A stretch of DNA of 64,000 nucleotides from Costus lasius (GCA_027563935.2 JANVAS020000239.1:2604001-2668000), one strand, 5' to 3'; shown: positions 46,746 through 58,721, counted from the stretch's first letter. The notes: generated by a model not told the origin, from the sequence alone. Program-made: numbers and translations.

Positions 46746-48544
46746 GGTGTTCGTTGCTGCAGGAATCTACAACAATGCAAGAACAGCAAGGTCAGTATCA
46801 ATGTTTAGAATTAATCCAGGACTTAAGAAAGATTCTTTTCTCACTATTTTATCTGACTGAAAAATCCATTAAAACAGTCCGAAAGAGTAAGACTCTTTTA
46901 GTGAGATGGGATCCAGATTTCATACTTGGTCTCCGCGTCCCGCTCAGGCGAGATAAGTTGCACAGAGAGTACAAGCACTAATTTCTGGTAGGCAGTCCCT
47001 GCCAATCGCCAACCCGTGCGATTCCCCTTCATCTGGGCAATCCAGCCGACTGTGCCAACTGAGTTGGTACAACACAGTCTCTGATCCCACAGATGGCTGC
47101 CTCCATATAGCTAACATATGCCCCATATGTAGCCTACATGGTCAAGCTGACCTGACCTACTCCCTGGACCACCACGTGCTATGCTGAGCAACGAGAAGCG
47201 ATAAATCCCTTCCCTGTAACACGCGGGTGTAATCCTGCACCGTCTGAAGATAGATGGGCGTGCCCACTGAGTGGGTATAACACGGCCCCAACGATAGTCA
47301 GAACAGTGAGGTTTCGCGTCAGAAGGCTTACGAGCTTGATATTTAGCGTTGGATTTTAACGGTCTTTTATCTTCTTAACTATCATGCAAACCCTATGGTG
47401 ATAGCAGAAGATAAATAAATCATGCAAGTCTAATTATTTAAACAATAAAAGAAAGCATGATGATCTTATGTGGTAAAAGCCCATTAACCCTAAGTAAGAC
47501 CTTAATTTAACTTAAGTCTTCACTTGAGCTCTCCATGGGTCTTTTGCATCTCATCTGGCCCAAACCAGGGCCCAAGCGCCCACTGCAGCTCAGGTGCGCC
47601 CACCAGGTAAATGCGCCTGTCCCAGAGTCAAACCCTGGACCTCCCACCTGGTTAAGCCTCAAGCTGCATGCGCCTCTGCCATGTGTGCTCTGTGCTCTTG
47701 TCTGATTAAATTACAATTTAATCTATCTAGACAAGTCTGACTCGCAGGTCAATTACACTTTATAAATTAAATGAAATGTGATGCGCAGATCACAAAAAAT
47801 TAATTTACAATTTATTAACCAGGCACGCAGGCCCCAGCACAGCACACATTAACACGGGCAGGCCACATAAGATTAAATAAACAAGCATATGCTTACAATC
47901 AACATGTGATCCATTATGAAAATAAAATTTTGAAAAACCCCATTGGCATCAATTTTATTTTTCCTTATGTGCACTACCACCTTACAACGGTCCATTAATG
48001 GGATCCACTCATCATGACTAGTCAGATCCACTGCCCTTGCATGCACCAAGTCCTAACTGACTTGAGTTGACCTAATGGTCAACTATGCATGCGCCAAGGG
48101 CTGAACAGCCTTCATGAGTTCTGGCAAGCGGGTGTGACCCCGGGCCTAACTCATGCGCGTTCACTGGTTGTCTCAACCAGACCACGCTACACGCCCTTGA
48201 TGCAGTCGACCTATAGCCACCTAATGCTTGCGCATAGGTGCCATCTGGTCGACCCATCTAGGCTGTCAGATGGTCTGATCAGACTAATTGGATCTTAACT
48301 AGAGATGACTTCAACCCTACTAACCCGTCTAAGGGTTTATAGTAGGCGCCACTTAGATCTAATGTTAGTCGCGCATGTCATGAAGTTTTTGAGAAAAACA
48401 ACAAAGCGCAAACAACCATGCGCTAATGAAACATATATCAAGTTTCGGCATGAATAACTTATATGTGAATTTCGCATGTAATGAAGATCTAAGCATACAA
48501 GGATCACAAAAGGTTAAAGCAATCATAAAATATGCATAAAACTC
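46746..48544 (-). other. Copia-2 untranslated leader
   Basis: About 1.8 kb, colinear with the Copia-1 leader. It retains the uninterrupted target site of the solo LTR found in Copia-1 (near 46975-46985). It contains both hairpins and the B-box-like block. No gene. Confidence 0.85.
47052..47278 (-). promoter_or_regulatory. Copia-2 leader hairpin pair
   Basis: GTGCCAACTGAGTTGGTAC (47052-47070) and GTGCCCACTGAGTGGGTAT (47260-47278) are the reverse-strand equivalents of the two Copia-1 leader hairpins, with the stems kept. In the second the outer G of the stem has changed. Confidence 0.55.
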
Positions 48545-48556
48545 GCTCTGATACCA
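48545..48556 (-). other. Copia-2 primer binding site
   Basis: GCTCTGATACCA, the reverse complement of TGGTATCAGAGC (initiator-Met tRNA), two bases from the LTR end. Confidence 0.95.
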
Positions 48557-48558
48557 AT

Positions 48559-50240
48559 TGAAAGTCCCCTTAACAAAGGGGGCGAAACCCTAGATAGGCG
48601 CATATGGAGGTTTTCATGCAGCGGAAGGGGTTTCTAGGATCTTTTCATATTATATGATCAACTTATAAGTGATTGCAAATAAGAATCAAGGAATCCATTC
48701 TCACCAAAGCCATTGCTTGGATGGCGTCTAGGAAGAAGAGACTCAAGCGCTTCTCCTCCAAATGGTGCGCACACAAATGATGTTGCCTACTCCCTTAGTG
48801 CACCTTGTGCTAGCAAGGTTCTAAGGAGTTCTTGTCGAGTGAAAGGGATGAGAAGATTTTTCCTTCTTGGCTGAATCCTCACGAAGCTTCAAGGTGTCGC
48901 CACACACGAAAACGTCAAGAGGAATCTCAGGAAAGGCGAGAATAGAACTCACTTCTATTCGAACGTGAAGCGTGTCTCATGTGGAGATCATGGTTTCCAA
49001 AAATATAAACCCACATACGCTTAAACGTTCACGCCAAGTGAACTAGTCGTTACACCCTCTCCCCTTGAACCATGCGCTCACTTGATGACCTGGTTCATTT
49101 TGATTTGGTTCAAATACCAATCAAGCCAAGCCTTTAGTCCAGATCAAATTAAACCCTAAGGTTCCAGATCTAACCGTTCATCTCTTGATGCACCCTGATC
49201 TCACCGATCTAGCATCCATTCTCTCGATCGAAGCTTACCGATCTCAAGCCCTAATCAATCAAACATGATCAGACCAGATCTCACTCACAATCAGAGATTA
49301 AATCCCTTTAAACTGAACCCTGACAATTCAGTCCACACGATCTGACTTAAGTAAGCCATATCATCAAATTGTGCGACCCTGAGGGTTTCCTTTAAATGTC
49401 GGTAACGATAACTTACGTTATCACGATTAGTGAGGGGTATCTAGCAACACATCACTGTCTCCCGATATAAAGGAAAGAGTCTTCCAAGACTACACCCAAA
49501 CCACAGCACAAGTGTGAATCCACTTCACGAGGCATACATGATTCCTTTGCCACTGGATGTTCTTATTGGACAAGCGTGTCAAGCATGTAGCTCCAATATG
49601 ATGAACATGATTAGATCAGATGAACATAGTCACCTGGGTATGGCCATACACTTTCTCAATCATCTCATCCAGGGGGCCCCTTTAGAACATCACACTCCTT
49701 AAACAAGGAGACGGCAATCCTTTATCTATCACTAGTGCCCTAACCTGACTCATGATCATTATCCAAGATAGTCTATAACCATTATGTTTTAAATGATATT
49801 GAACTACCTCAAAACAATGACAATCATCATTTAGAAACACAAGTGATCTCAAGTCAGAGGACATGTGCCACTTGTTGCAAACAAGGATTATTCACATTGT
49901 GACAAGCAATTGAATATCCTAGTAGGGTCTGTCCAGTACATCCAATGTACCCATGAGTCTACATCTTATTCCATGCTCGAAGCATCCTATAAGATTAGAA
50001 CACATATTAGTCTCCATCATATCAAGGCTGTCTCATGTTCACCAAGATATCTCGACTAAGGACATATTGCATGTCAGCCAAGCTGAACAGCATTGAGACA
50101 CTATTCAGAAGCACAATTATTGCAGCAGACAATGTAACAAACTGAATAACAACCATTGCCTTTATAAACAGAAGAGTTTATACATGATACTGAAAGAATC
50201 CCAAGGCCTCAAACATTAGCCTTAAGGGCATACCCCAACA
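48559..50240 (-). repeat. Copia-2 5' LTR
   Basis: 1682 bp, the same length as the 3' LTR with no indel that I can see. A short antisense frame at 49865-50059 is open here, while the 3' LTR copy has a stop from a C-to-T change. Confidence 0.96.
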
Positions 50241-50579
50241 AAAATCACTAAAATCACAAAATAAGAACTAACTTAATCTCTTACAGAAAGCTCCTAACAT
50301 GCAATTCTAGGGTTCCAAGTTCTCAAGCAAGTCACCTTTCGGTCCTTATTGCGAGAATTCTAAAACATGAATAATAACATCAATCTATGGAGAATAAAAG
50401 TACAATTATTCACATAAGTAAAATTATCATTATAAAACTATTCTAACGAAGGTAAAAACTTATCTAATCATTAAGAAATCAACGGGGATTACACCCCAAG
50501 TCTCAAAGATGTTTAAGCTTGCATAGAGGGAAGATTACAATAATCCATGTTGAAGAAAATCGAAAGGAAGGAGAAAATA

Positions 50580-51315
50580 GAAATTACAGTACGGCCGTAA
50601 AGAGGTTTACGGCTGTAATCTGGGTGAAACAGCGGCGGCGCTCGGTTTTGTGTTGATTTCTCTTCCGTTCGATCTCCTCATACTCTGAAACTTCTAGTGT
50701 GTCCTCTCCTCCTCTAGGCGAAGCTTTCGTGTGAAAATCGTAGCCTGAGGTGTCCTCTATGCCTCTCGGCGTGCGGCCAAACCCTAAGCGCCTCTCCCTC
50801 GATTTGTGATAAAAGTCATCCTTTCACTTCGTGTGTCTTCTCTACTTTAAGTTGAGTCCGCAGCATCTTTTGGATCTTAATTTGGAGGTCTGGATCAAAA
50901 GATATGGTTCGCGCAAGATTCGGGCTTCGGAGTTGACAAGGAAAATCGCGAGCTGCGTTGTAATTACGGCCGTAATTAAGTTTACGGCAGTGTCGTAATT
51001 CTGGACAGCGAGTTCTCGGGTTGAAATATTCCGGAATTACGATACCGTGAAGTTCTTTACGGTAGTGTCATAATGTCAACAATCCTTCGGGTGGAAAATC
51101 GACCGTAATTACAGTACCGTAAATTCCTCTACGGCGGTACCGTAAACATCATCCAGCCTCTGTCCAAAAATGCTCCAAAATACGACACCATAAAGATTGT
51201 TACGGTAGTGCCATAATCTCAGAAATTTCTCTAGCTGTGAAAACTACAAATTACGACACTTCACGAGAATTACGGCAGTACCGTAAATGCCATAATGGGG
51301 GTGCCGTAATTTGCT
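50580..51315. repeat. Palindrome array in D 5' LTR
   Basis: Homologue of 35218-36000: an isolated pair at 50585-50622, then a run of units at 50955-51315 with TTACGG..CCGTAA palindromes. Several CpG positions are changed to TG or CA relative to the other LTR. Confidence 0.82.
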
Positions 51316-51564
51316 CTGAAGCTCCAATTCTTCTGAAATTTGACGTGTGATCTCCTCTTGATGTTGTGAATTCAATTATGCATCTAGATTGCTCGAAATT
51401 GACTGAAAAACATGTCTTTTTGCCTGAAAAACATAAAAAATAGAAAAGAGTGTAGATTCCGCAAATATTGATAAAAAAGACACAAAAATAAGCAATGTCT
51501 ATGAATATGACACAAAAATACTCATGAAATGGCACAAAATTTACTATAAATTTCGTTGTCATCA

Positions 51565-52469
51565 CTACACTGGGTGAGTGCAACTCTGAACAAGCAAATA
51601 CAATTGAGAATTATAATGGAAGACCTCAGAATGACCCATACTCAAGCACTTACAACCTTGGTTGGAGGAACCATCCCAATCTCTATTGGAGGAGCAATCA
51701 AAACCAAGCATCTCAAGGTAACAATCGACAGCCCCCTGGCTTTCAGCAAAGACAGTACAATCAGTCTCAACCTTAAGCTCCCCAAAAGTTGAACCTATAA
51801 ATTCTAATGGAGACATTTATTGCCACGCAGACCAAGCAGAATGATGATTTCATACATAAATTCGATGATTTCAGGCAAGAATTTAGACATGTTGGTGAGT
51901 CTATCAAGAATCTAACTTCCAAGATGGAATCTATGGACACCCATTAGAAGATGTTGGAAACTCAGATAGCTCAGTGCGCTAGTTCTTCAAGTAGGCCTAT
52001 AGATAGACTACCTGGGAAGCTAGAGGTAAACCCATGTGAGCACTGCAATGCCATTACAACACGTAGTGGAAAACAATTGGAAGAGCCATGGGCACCAAAT
52101 ACAACGCAAGACTAAGAGGTGCAGAATTCTAAATCCACAGAGGAAGAGGGAAACAATGGCAAAACATTTTCACAAAGATAGGGAGCTAGAACCAGTTTAT
52201 GTACCACAACCTGCCTACAAACCGCTAGTACCTTTCCCTCATATATTGGTGAAGGCTAAACTTGACAAATAATTTAGAAAATTTTTAGAGGTACTTAAAA
52301 AGCTTTATATTAATATACCTTTCACAAATGCATTATCGCAGATCACTTCATATGCCAAGTTCTTGAAAGAAATATTGTCCAACAAGAGAAAGTTGGAAGA
52401 GCAAGGAATGATCGCACTCACTAAAGAGTGTAGTGTAATAATTAAGAATAAATTGCCACTGAAGCTTTA
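51565..52469 (+). pseudogene. Element E Gag C-terminus and linker to protease
   Basis: Continues the Gag broken at 34174: NDPYSSTYNLGWRNHPNLYW, QPPGFQQRQYNQSQP, METFIATQTKQNDDF, then EVNPCEHCNAITTRSGKQLE (about 52030-52083). It goes on to FLEVLKKLYINIPFTNAL and YAKFLKEILSNKRKLEE (52280-52400), a typical Athila order. Stops and at least two frameshifts interrupt it. The capsid role is lost. Confidence 0.82.
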
Positions 52470-53183
52470 AGGATTCAGGGAGTTTTTTCTATTCCTTGTT
52501 TGATTGGTGATATGTTTATTGACCATGCTTTGTGTGATCTAGGGGCTAGTGTTAGCTTGGTGTCACACTCTGTTTGTAAGAAGCTGGACATTGGAGATCT
52601 TAAGCTCACTTCTGTTTCTCTACAGCTAGCCGACCGCTCTGTACGGTATCCGCTAGGTATTTTAAAGGATGTGCCTATCAAGGTCGGTAAGTTCTTTATA
52701 CATGCTGATTTTGTTATCCTTGAGATGGAGGAGGATTCTAGACTTCTCATAATTTTAGGTCGCCCCTTTTTGGCGACAGCTGGAGCCATGATTGATGTTA
52801 AAAATGGGAAGCTCACTTGTAAGATAGGTGAAGATTCTGTAGATTTTGATTTAATAGAAAATCTAAAGAAACCTTCTTTTGCAGGATCTTGCTATAGTGT
52901 TCAAGTCTTGGAAGACAATTCACCGATGACCATTCATCCCATGATGGAAAAGGATCCACTCGAAGTGTGTCTTATCAAAGGTGATGACAGTGATAAAGAG
53001 GAGGAGGTAAGCTCATATTTTGCATTGTTAAATTCTGCATCACCACTTGAGTCCAAAAAGTTGAAAGAAGAACACTTAAGCATGAAAGAAGGTAAACCCG
53101 ATGAAGAAAAGAGGTATGAATTTAAAACTCTCTCAAGCAACCTCAGGTATGAATTTCTTGGAGGAACTCTACTTTTCCTGTAA
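52470..53183 (+). pseudogene. Element E retroviral-type aspartic protease
   Basis: The longest open part of E, 227 codons from 52500. CDLGASVSLVS holds the catalytic Asp in the DLGA form usual for Athila; LGRPFLATAGAMIDV is the second conserved motif about 75 residues later. An acidic tail follows and leads toward RT. Upstream frameshift and stop around 52469-52500 remove the natural link with Gag. The family role is polyprotein cleavage. Confidence 0.85.
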
Positions 53184-54300
53184 TTATTAATGCAAATCTT
53201 GATGCTTCTGCAACTACTAGGCTTTTAAATAAACTTCAGCAACATAAGAGAGTGATTGGCTATAGCCATGATGATATACAAGGATAAATCCTTCTGTTTG
53301 TATGCATAGAATATTTTTAGAAGAGGAGAGCAAGCCATCAATTGAGTATCAAAGGAGGCTTAACCCAAACATGAAGGAGGTAGTGAAGAAAGTGATTCTA
53401 AAGCTCCTAGATGCTGGAGTTATCTACCCCATATCTGATAGCCAGGGGGTGAGCCCTGTACATGTTGTGCTGAAGAAAGGAGGGATTACCATCCAAAAAA
53501 ATGAAAACAACAATCTTATTCTGACAAGAATGGTAACAAGGAGGAGGATGTGTATTGACTATTGGAAGTTGAATGTCGTCACCTGAAAAGATCATTTTCC
53601 CCTTCCTTTTTATTGACTAGATGTTGGAACGCTTAGCTTGTAATTCTTATTTTTGCTATCTTGATAGATATTCTGGTTTCTTTTAGATTCCTATTCATCC
53701 AGAAGACTATGAGAAGACAACGTTCACTTGCCCATATGACACTTTTGCATATCGCCACACGCCATTTCGATTCTGCAATGCACCTGCTACTTTCCAACGT
53801 TGCATGATGGCTATTTTTTGTGATCTCATTGAGGATATTATGGATGTTTTTATGGATGATTTTTCCGTATATGGTTTTGATTTTGATATTTGTCTATCTA
53901 ATTTATCATGTGTGTTACAATGTTGTGAAGAGTTTAATTTGGTTTTAAACTAGAAAAGGTGTCATGTTATGGTTAACGAAGGAATTATTTTAGGGCACTT
54001 AATTTCTGATCGTGGTATTAAAGTAGATAGGGCAAAAGTGGAGGTGATTGAAAAATTGCTACCACCATCTTCTGTTAAAGGAATTAGAAGTTTTCTTGGC
54101 CACACTAGTTTTTTTTATAGACGCTTTGTTAAAGATTTTTTAAAAATTGCTAGACCTCTTACTTTATTACTTGGTAAAGACGTTCCTTTTATTTTTGATC
54201 AGAATTGTATGATTGCTTTTCATAAACTCAAAAAGGCTCTTACCGTAGCACCAATAATTCAACCGCCTGACTGGTCGCTTCCCTTTGAGATGATGTGTGA
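53184..54300 (+). pseudogene. Element E reverse transcriptase, N-terminal two thirds
   Basis: Pieces in three frames: HRIFLEEESKPSIEYQRRLN and MCIDYWKLN in the fingers (53302-53586), then YDTFAYRHTPFRFCNAPATFQ and DVFMDDFSVYG, the palm with catalytic Asp-Asp (53730-53880). The thumb with GHLISDRGIKVD, SFLGHTSFFYRRFVKDF and FIFDQNC follows (53969-54260). The tail LPFEMMCD leads into RNase H and is cut by element G at 54301. The catalytic motif reads MDDF. Frameshifts near 53587 and 53953 inactivate it. Confidence 0.85.
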
Positions 54301-57300
54301 CGTAACGCCCTTGATTTTCTGAATTATGATTTAAGGTTAGAAATTCAGTTTCTGTATTTTTATCGGTTAAAATTTTGGGATTTTTGCCTAATTGTAGGAC
54401 TTTTTCCTACAGGGCAAAAATAATTATTTTCGTTGGGGCTTCGAACCCTCAACCTTGACTATTTGCTCCTGGAATTCTTCCACCATGGTGGCGCATATTT
54501 CTGTGTTATTGGAGTGGCGCATGGTGGTTAAGCCCAGGTAAGCCCATTAAAGCCGATTTCCACTTAAGTTAATTGGGTTATTGGATCTTGGATCCGTTTG
54601 GGGTGGAAAAAAAATAAAAAAAGGGGGAAAATTCGTGAGAGCTCCTCTCCCTCACGATTTTTGGTTTGTTTCTTGCCCTAGCCGCCTGTGTTGTCGCCCC
54701 TCACTGTGCTTGGCGCCTCCTGCAAATTTCTGACGCTGGTGGTGGCAGACTGGTGGTGGACGAACTTTCTGGAGATCCCTGATCCTCTGTTTTGGTGTTT
54801 TCTCTGTGGGCGATTTTTTTTCTGGTGAGTAATTCGATCCTAAGGAGTCTAATCCGAATTAAAATTCGTTATTTGCCATGATTATTCGTATGGGGTTGAA
54901 TTCAAATAATTATAGGGTTTTAAAATCCTGTTCTGCTGAAATCTGCATTCGTTAATCTGACCTTTGTGTACTATAACCACAATATCTCATGGTCTATAGA
55001 TCCAAATCGCACGAAATAAATTTTGTATGAAACTAGATACATTCGGCTTTAATTTGAATCTGATATCGACCATATCTGAGCTGTATTCGTATTTCAATCT
55101 GTATTGCAATCTAGCTGTACAAAATCAGTTTTCTGAAATTCTGGATTTCGACCTTTATGTGTTCGAACCATCATATCTCCCTAGGTATAGCTCGAAATCT
55201 TGTCAAATCAGTTTTATTAGACCGTAGGCTCGAAGAGCTTTATTTTGACTCCCATAACGCCTATTTTCGATTAGTTATTGGATCTGAAATAAATGTCGCA
55301 AGTCTGATATATGAATCTGTTTTCTTGAAATCTGAAATTCTGACCTTCCTATGTTCGAACCCTTATATCTTCCTGTCTAAAATTCGAAATCTTGTGAAAC
55401 CAGTTTTATTGGAAACTAGATTCAGAGAGCTTCATTTTGAATACAATATTGAATAGCTTTGGTTCGAAATTGGACTAAAAAAAAATATATTTTGCAAACT
55501 GACAATATAAATCTGCTATGTTTTGGTTAGACGAATATTCCTTTGTGAGAAAAATTTACATTGTATGGTTTAACCTCTTAAATTGTGGTCTGTAGTTCTT
55601 CTAAAATTTATTTGTTTGATGAGAAATTTTAGAGAAAACAAAATTGGGGATTTAACTAAGAACTTAGGAATTTTCGAAAATATAGTTCGAGCCAATTTTG
55701 GGGCTTTTGTCAATTTTCTTCACAAACGTGTAATTAAAATTATCTGTAGTGAGGAACTGAAATTAATTACATGAAATTTGTACGTTCTGTTAAGGTTCTG
55801 AAAGTGGCGCCCCTTACAGTAATTTTATAGCTCACGGTTTTAGGAATTTTGAGGAGATTATTTCATGAATAATTTCTGTTCTGTATTTAAATGTTTGTTA
55901 TATGAATAATTTCTGTTCTATATTTAATTGTTTGTTATGTGGATATTTCCTATTCTGTTTATATGTTGTGAAGTTTCTGAAAACCTTGAATGTGTTAAAA
56001 CATTTGTGAGAACATAGAATGGTTTGACATGAATTAAGGTTAGTTGTAAGGAATTCACTCATATAATTTCTGTTCTGTGTTTAAGGACTGGATATTGGGG
56101 TGTGTCATTTTCTGGTTTGTTAGACTTTGGGCATAATATAAGAATTAAGTAGCGGTTGATCCTACTTCTCTGTTTCAGTATAATCTGTTCTGTAAAATTA
56201 TGCCCTAGTGTAGCACTCTTCCGTGTCCTTACCCTCCTTCTGTGGCGCTGTAATGGTGCTGATAGTCTACTACGACCCTTGAGACACTATTTCTGTTCTG
56301 GGTATTGGAGGCCAGAGTGCCACGTCCTAACAAGACGGGGGCCACCCACTGATACCTCCTCTACCATTCAGTTCTGGGTTTTGGAGGCCAGAGTGCCACG
56401 TCCTAACAAGACGGGGGCCACCCACTGATACCTCCTCTACCATTCAGTTCTGGGTTTTGGAGGCCAGAGTGCCACGTCCTAACAAGACGGGGGCCACCCA
56501 CTGATACCTCCTCTACCATTCAGTTCTGGGTTTTGGAGGCCAGAGTGCCACGTCCTAACAAGACGGGGGCCACCCACTGATACCTCCTCTACCATTCTGT
56601 TCTGGGTATTGGAGACCAGAGTGCCACGTCCTGACAAGACGGGGGCCACCCACTGATGTCTCCTTTACCATTCTGTTTCTGATATGCATGCATTGTCTCG
56701 TCCTCGGCAGAGGTGGGGTCAGACCTTCTGTGGTCATCAGGCCTTCTGTGGCCTTTCTATTTCCGATGTAGACTATCCGTTTGGACTCTGAAAATTCTGA
56801 TTTTCTGTCTGTCAGTTCTGATTTCTGTAGTTCTGTTTCGATCTGTATTTAGATGTATTAGGCGGTGTGGTTAGTTGGTATGGGTTGGTATATTCATATC
56901 CTACCTGTTTGATGCCTATTGTTACAAGTATCTGTATTTGATTGTGTTTGTTTCTGATATGAGCATGCATGTTAAGTTGATTTATCTTATCTGTTAAATA
57001 AAAAGAATTTCAACTTAAGTATGATATTTTTGATGTGTACCATGGATGACTTTTAGTGTCTTTTACTCACTGAGCTTTTTAGCTCACCTCCGTTGTTTAA
57101 ATGTTTTCAGGTGAGACATCAAGACAGTAATTGCTACAGCTAATATGACGCTAATGTTTGATGTCATTTCTAAGAATAGTCTTCTAAAGATTTATCAGGC
57201 CTGCGTGCCTAATTTATTATGACCTATATGACATGTTTTATCTCCTGAGGGCTTATGCCTGTTTTCAGGATATTATATTATAGTTGATTCGTTTAAATTA

Positions 57301-57702
57301 TTGGATACAAGTCTTGGATTCTTTTATTGAATTGGTTCTTATTTTGAAATGTCCGATTTGAGATGTGTAACCGAATTTGTGTTGTTTATTTTAGTATCTG
57401 AATAATCAGTTCTGTATATTTCTGAAATTCCACATATGTGTAGTGTGGACGTTTGTTGTTGTTACAAGATATGTGTGTCTGTGCAGCAGTAGTTTAGAAT
57501 ACTTGCTGCCGGATTTTTTTCTGGATTTCCGGATTTCTATTTCCTAGTAATCGATCCTATTCAGTTCTGTGCGGTTTTCTGTTCCGTAGTAATGTCCTTC
57601 GATGCCGCTTTCTTCTTGTGTTTTAATGGAAGAGTAAAAAAATTTTTGAAACCCCGTATTTTACTTGTATGCGTGTGGGGTGTGATTCTGAGGGATGTTA
57701 CA
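54301..57702 (+). repeat. Element G 5' LTR
   Basis: 3402 bp ending GGGATGTTACA. The first base is C (CGTAACGCC), while the 3' LTR begins TGTAACGCC. It includes five 76-bp tandem units, a purine run near 54607-54630, and CTCACTGAGCTTTTTAGCTCACC at 57066-57088. Several short frames inside are repeated in the 3' LTR and are not genes. Confidence 0.95.
56310..56689 (+). repeat. 76-bp tandem repeats in G LTR
   Basis: Five units starting at 56310, 56386, 56462, 56538 and 56614. The core is GCCAGAGTGCCACGTCCTAA followed by CAAGACGGGGGCCACCCACTG; CGTC and GACG can pair across seven bases. The 3' LTR repeats them from 63750 on. The core resembles the 78-bp units of H1. Confidence 0.95.
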
Positions 57703-57704
57703 GA

Positions 57705-57716
57705 TGGTATCAGAGC
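57705..57716 (+). other. Element G primer binding site
   Basis: TGGTATCAGAGC two bases after the LTR end, for initiator-Met tRNA, the usual primer of Tekay-type elements. Confidence 0.94.
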
Positions 57717-57845
57717 AATATTACTAGCAATTAGAAACTCCGGGGAAGGAAAACTTTGTTTGTGTATTGCTAGAAACCAAGTTAGGATCTGATTTGTGAT
57801 TGAATATTGGTTGTTATTCTACCGTGTTATGTGATGCAGGTAAAA

Positions 57846-58721
57846 ATGGTGCGACCAAGAGCTAGCAGTAGCAACGGTGATCAACAGCCTGATCTGAGGC
57901 AGACCATGGAGGCTATGACTGCTATGATGCAACAACAGAACGCATTCATCCAGCAGCAAACTCAGATGATGCAGCAGCAGCAGGCGCAGCACATGGAGGT
58001 TCAGCAACAGTTATTGCAGCGGCTGTCGCAGACACAGTCTCAGTCACAGGCACAACCGGCTGGACACTGTGTGGGTGGCGCTGGTTCTCCTCTGGGTGAT
58101 GGCGCACATCAACGATATGCTCGGTTGGTTCGAGAGTTTCAGCACCTGAACCCGACTGCATTTTATGGTAGTCCGGGGCCCAGAGCGGCTGAGGATTGGC
58201 TTTTGACACTGGAAAAGATTTTCCAGGTTCTGCGCTGTGATGATGCAGACAAGCTATGTTTGTCTGTCTTCATGTTGCGTGGAGATGCCGAAGACTGGTG
58301 GAAGGGAGTCGTCAGACTGGCGGCAACTGAATCCGGAGTTGTTGATTGGCAGTACTTCATGATGAAGTTCAATGCCAAGTTTTTCCCCTCTAGCTTATCT
58401 GAGGAGCGCGAGGTGGAGTTTATTCATCTTGATCAGGGTGACCTGACGGTGGATCAGTATGAGGCCTTATCTACAGATATAGCATATCCTGACTGTTTGA
58501 TTAAGGTTGAAGGATATGATTTACCTATTGATTTGATTAGTCTTCCTATGAAAGACTATGACATCATTCTGGGCATGGATTGGCTGTCTGCCTATCATGC
58601 TACTTTAGATTGTTTTGAAAAGTTAATTACTCTGCATCTAAGTGATGGACAGCAACTGGTTATCCAAGGCCGGATTTTAGAACAGGAGCCTTTGGTGATA
58701 TCTCATCTGCAGGCCAGGTAG
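57846..58721 (+). pseudogene. Element G Gag-protease fusion made by internal deletion
   Basis: ATG 57846 is chosen since it starts the family-like MVRPRASSSNG; an earlier in-frame ATG at 57807 lies in the leader. A Gln-rich N-terminus with Met is followed by the capsid-like region (FYGSPGPRAAEDWLLTLEKIF, CLSVFMLRGDAEDWW, FPSSLSEEREVEFIHL). Near 58468 the frame passes from DQYEA straight into the protease end (YPDCLIKVEG.DLPIDLISLPMKDYDIILGMDWLS). The zinc knuckle and the catalytic DTG of protease are missing, an in-frame loss of perhaps 200-300 residues by comparison with typical relatives. A TAG at 58719-58721 then stops translation. Confidence 0.92.

Larger units (their letters stand above)
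41159..50240 (-). mobile_element. Copia-2: full-length Ty1/copia element, reverse
   Basis: 9082 bp with two 1682-bp LTRs, primer site, leader, gag-pol and polypurine tract, bounded by perfect target duplications AAAAT (41154-41158, 50241-50245). The empty site is preserved at 34875-34890 in the other LTR of element D. The LTRs differ at about 19 positions by eye (about 1.1%). It has the same family as Copia-1 and an almost intact polyprotein with two nonsense codons. Confidence 0.97.
34175..51564 (-). mobile_element. Element D: Athila-like non-autonomous element, reverse
   Basis: 3' LTR 34175-36252, interior 36253-40450, 5' LTR 40451-51564 with Copia-2 inside. Flanks CTATA (34170-34174) and CTACA (51565-51569) are a target duplication with one change, and the Gag frame of E is continuous across it. 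The interior has a single acidic zinc-knuckle ORF and nothing resembling Pol. It is the most complete member of this family here, about 8.3 kb without Copia-2. Its LTRs are longer than those of C through a terminal extension holding a fossil primer site. Confidence 0.92.
40451..51564 (-). repeat. Element D 5' LTR, interrupted by Copia-2
   Basis: Own sequence 40451-41158 and 50246-51564, about 2.03 kb, homologous to 34175-36252. Ends TGTTGTAGTC and GTTGTCATCA on the plus strand. The two LTRs differ by several per cent. Confidence 0.92.
32247..54300 (+). mobile_element. Element E: Athila-type Ty3/gypsy, split and decayed
   Basis: Pieces: 5' LTR remnant and primer site (32247-33170), Gag (33297-34174), [element D], Gag C-terminus (51565-52469), protease (52470-53183), reverse transcriptase (53184-54300), then element G. 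Removing D and one copy of its target joins the two Gag halves in frame. Protease with DLGAS, the TTRSGKQLEEP linker and RT with DDFSVYG are typical of the Athila lineage. Many stops and frameshifts mark an old copy. It lacks palindrome arrays. Confidence 0.88.

Noticed and set aside
55027..55774. Short frames repeated at 55027-55456, 55583-55774 and 62468-63215
   Set aside because: They are identical because they lie in the two LTRs of the young element G. The frames match no family and begin without context.
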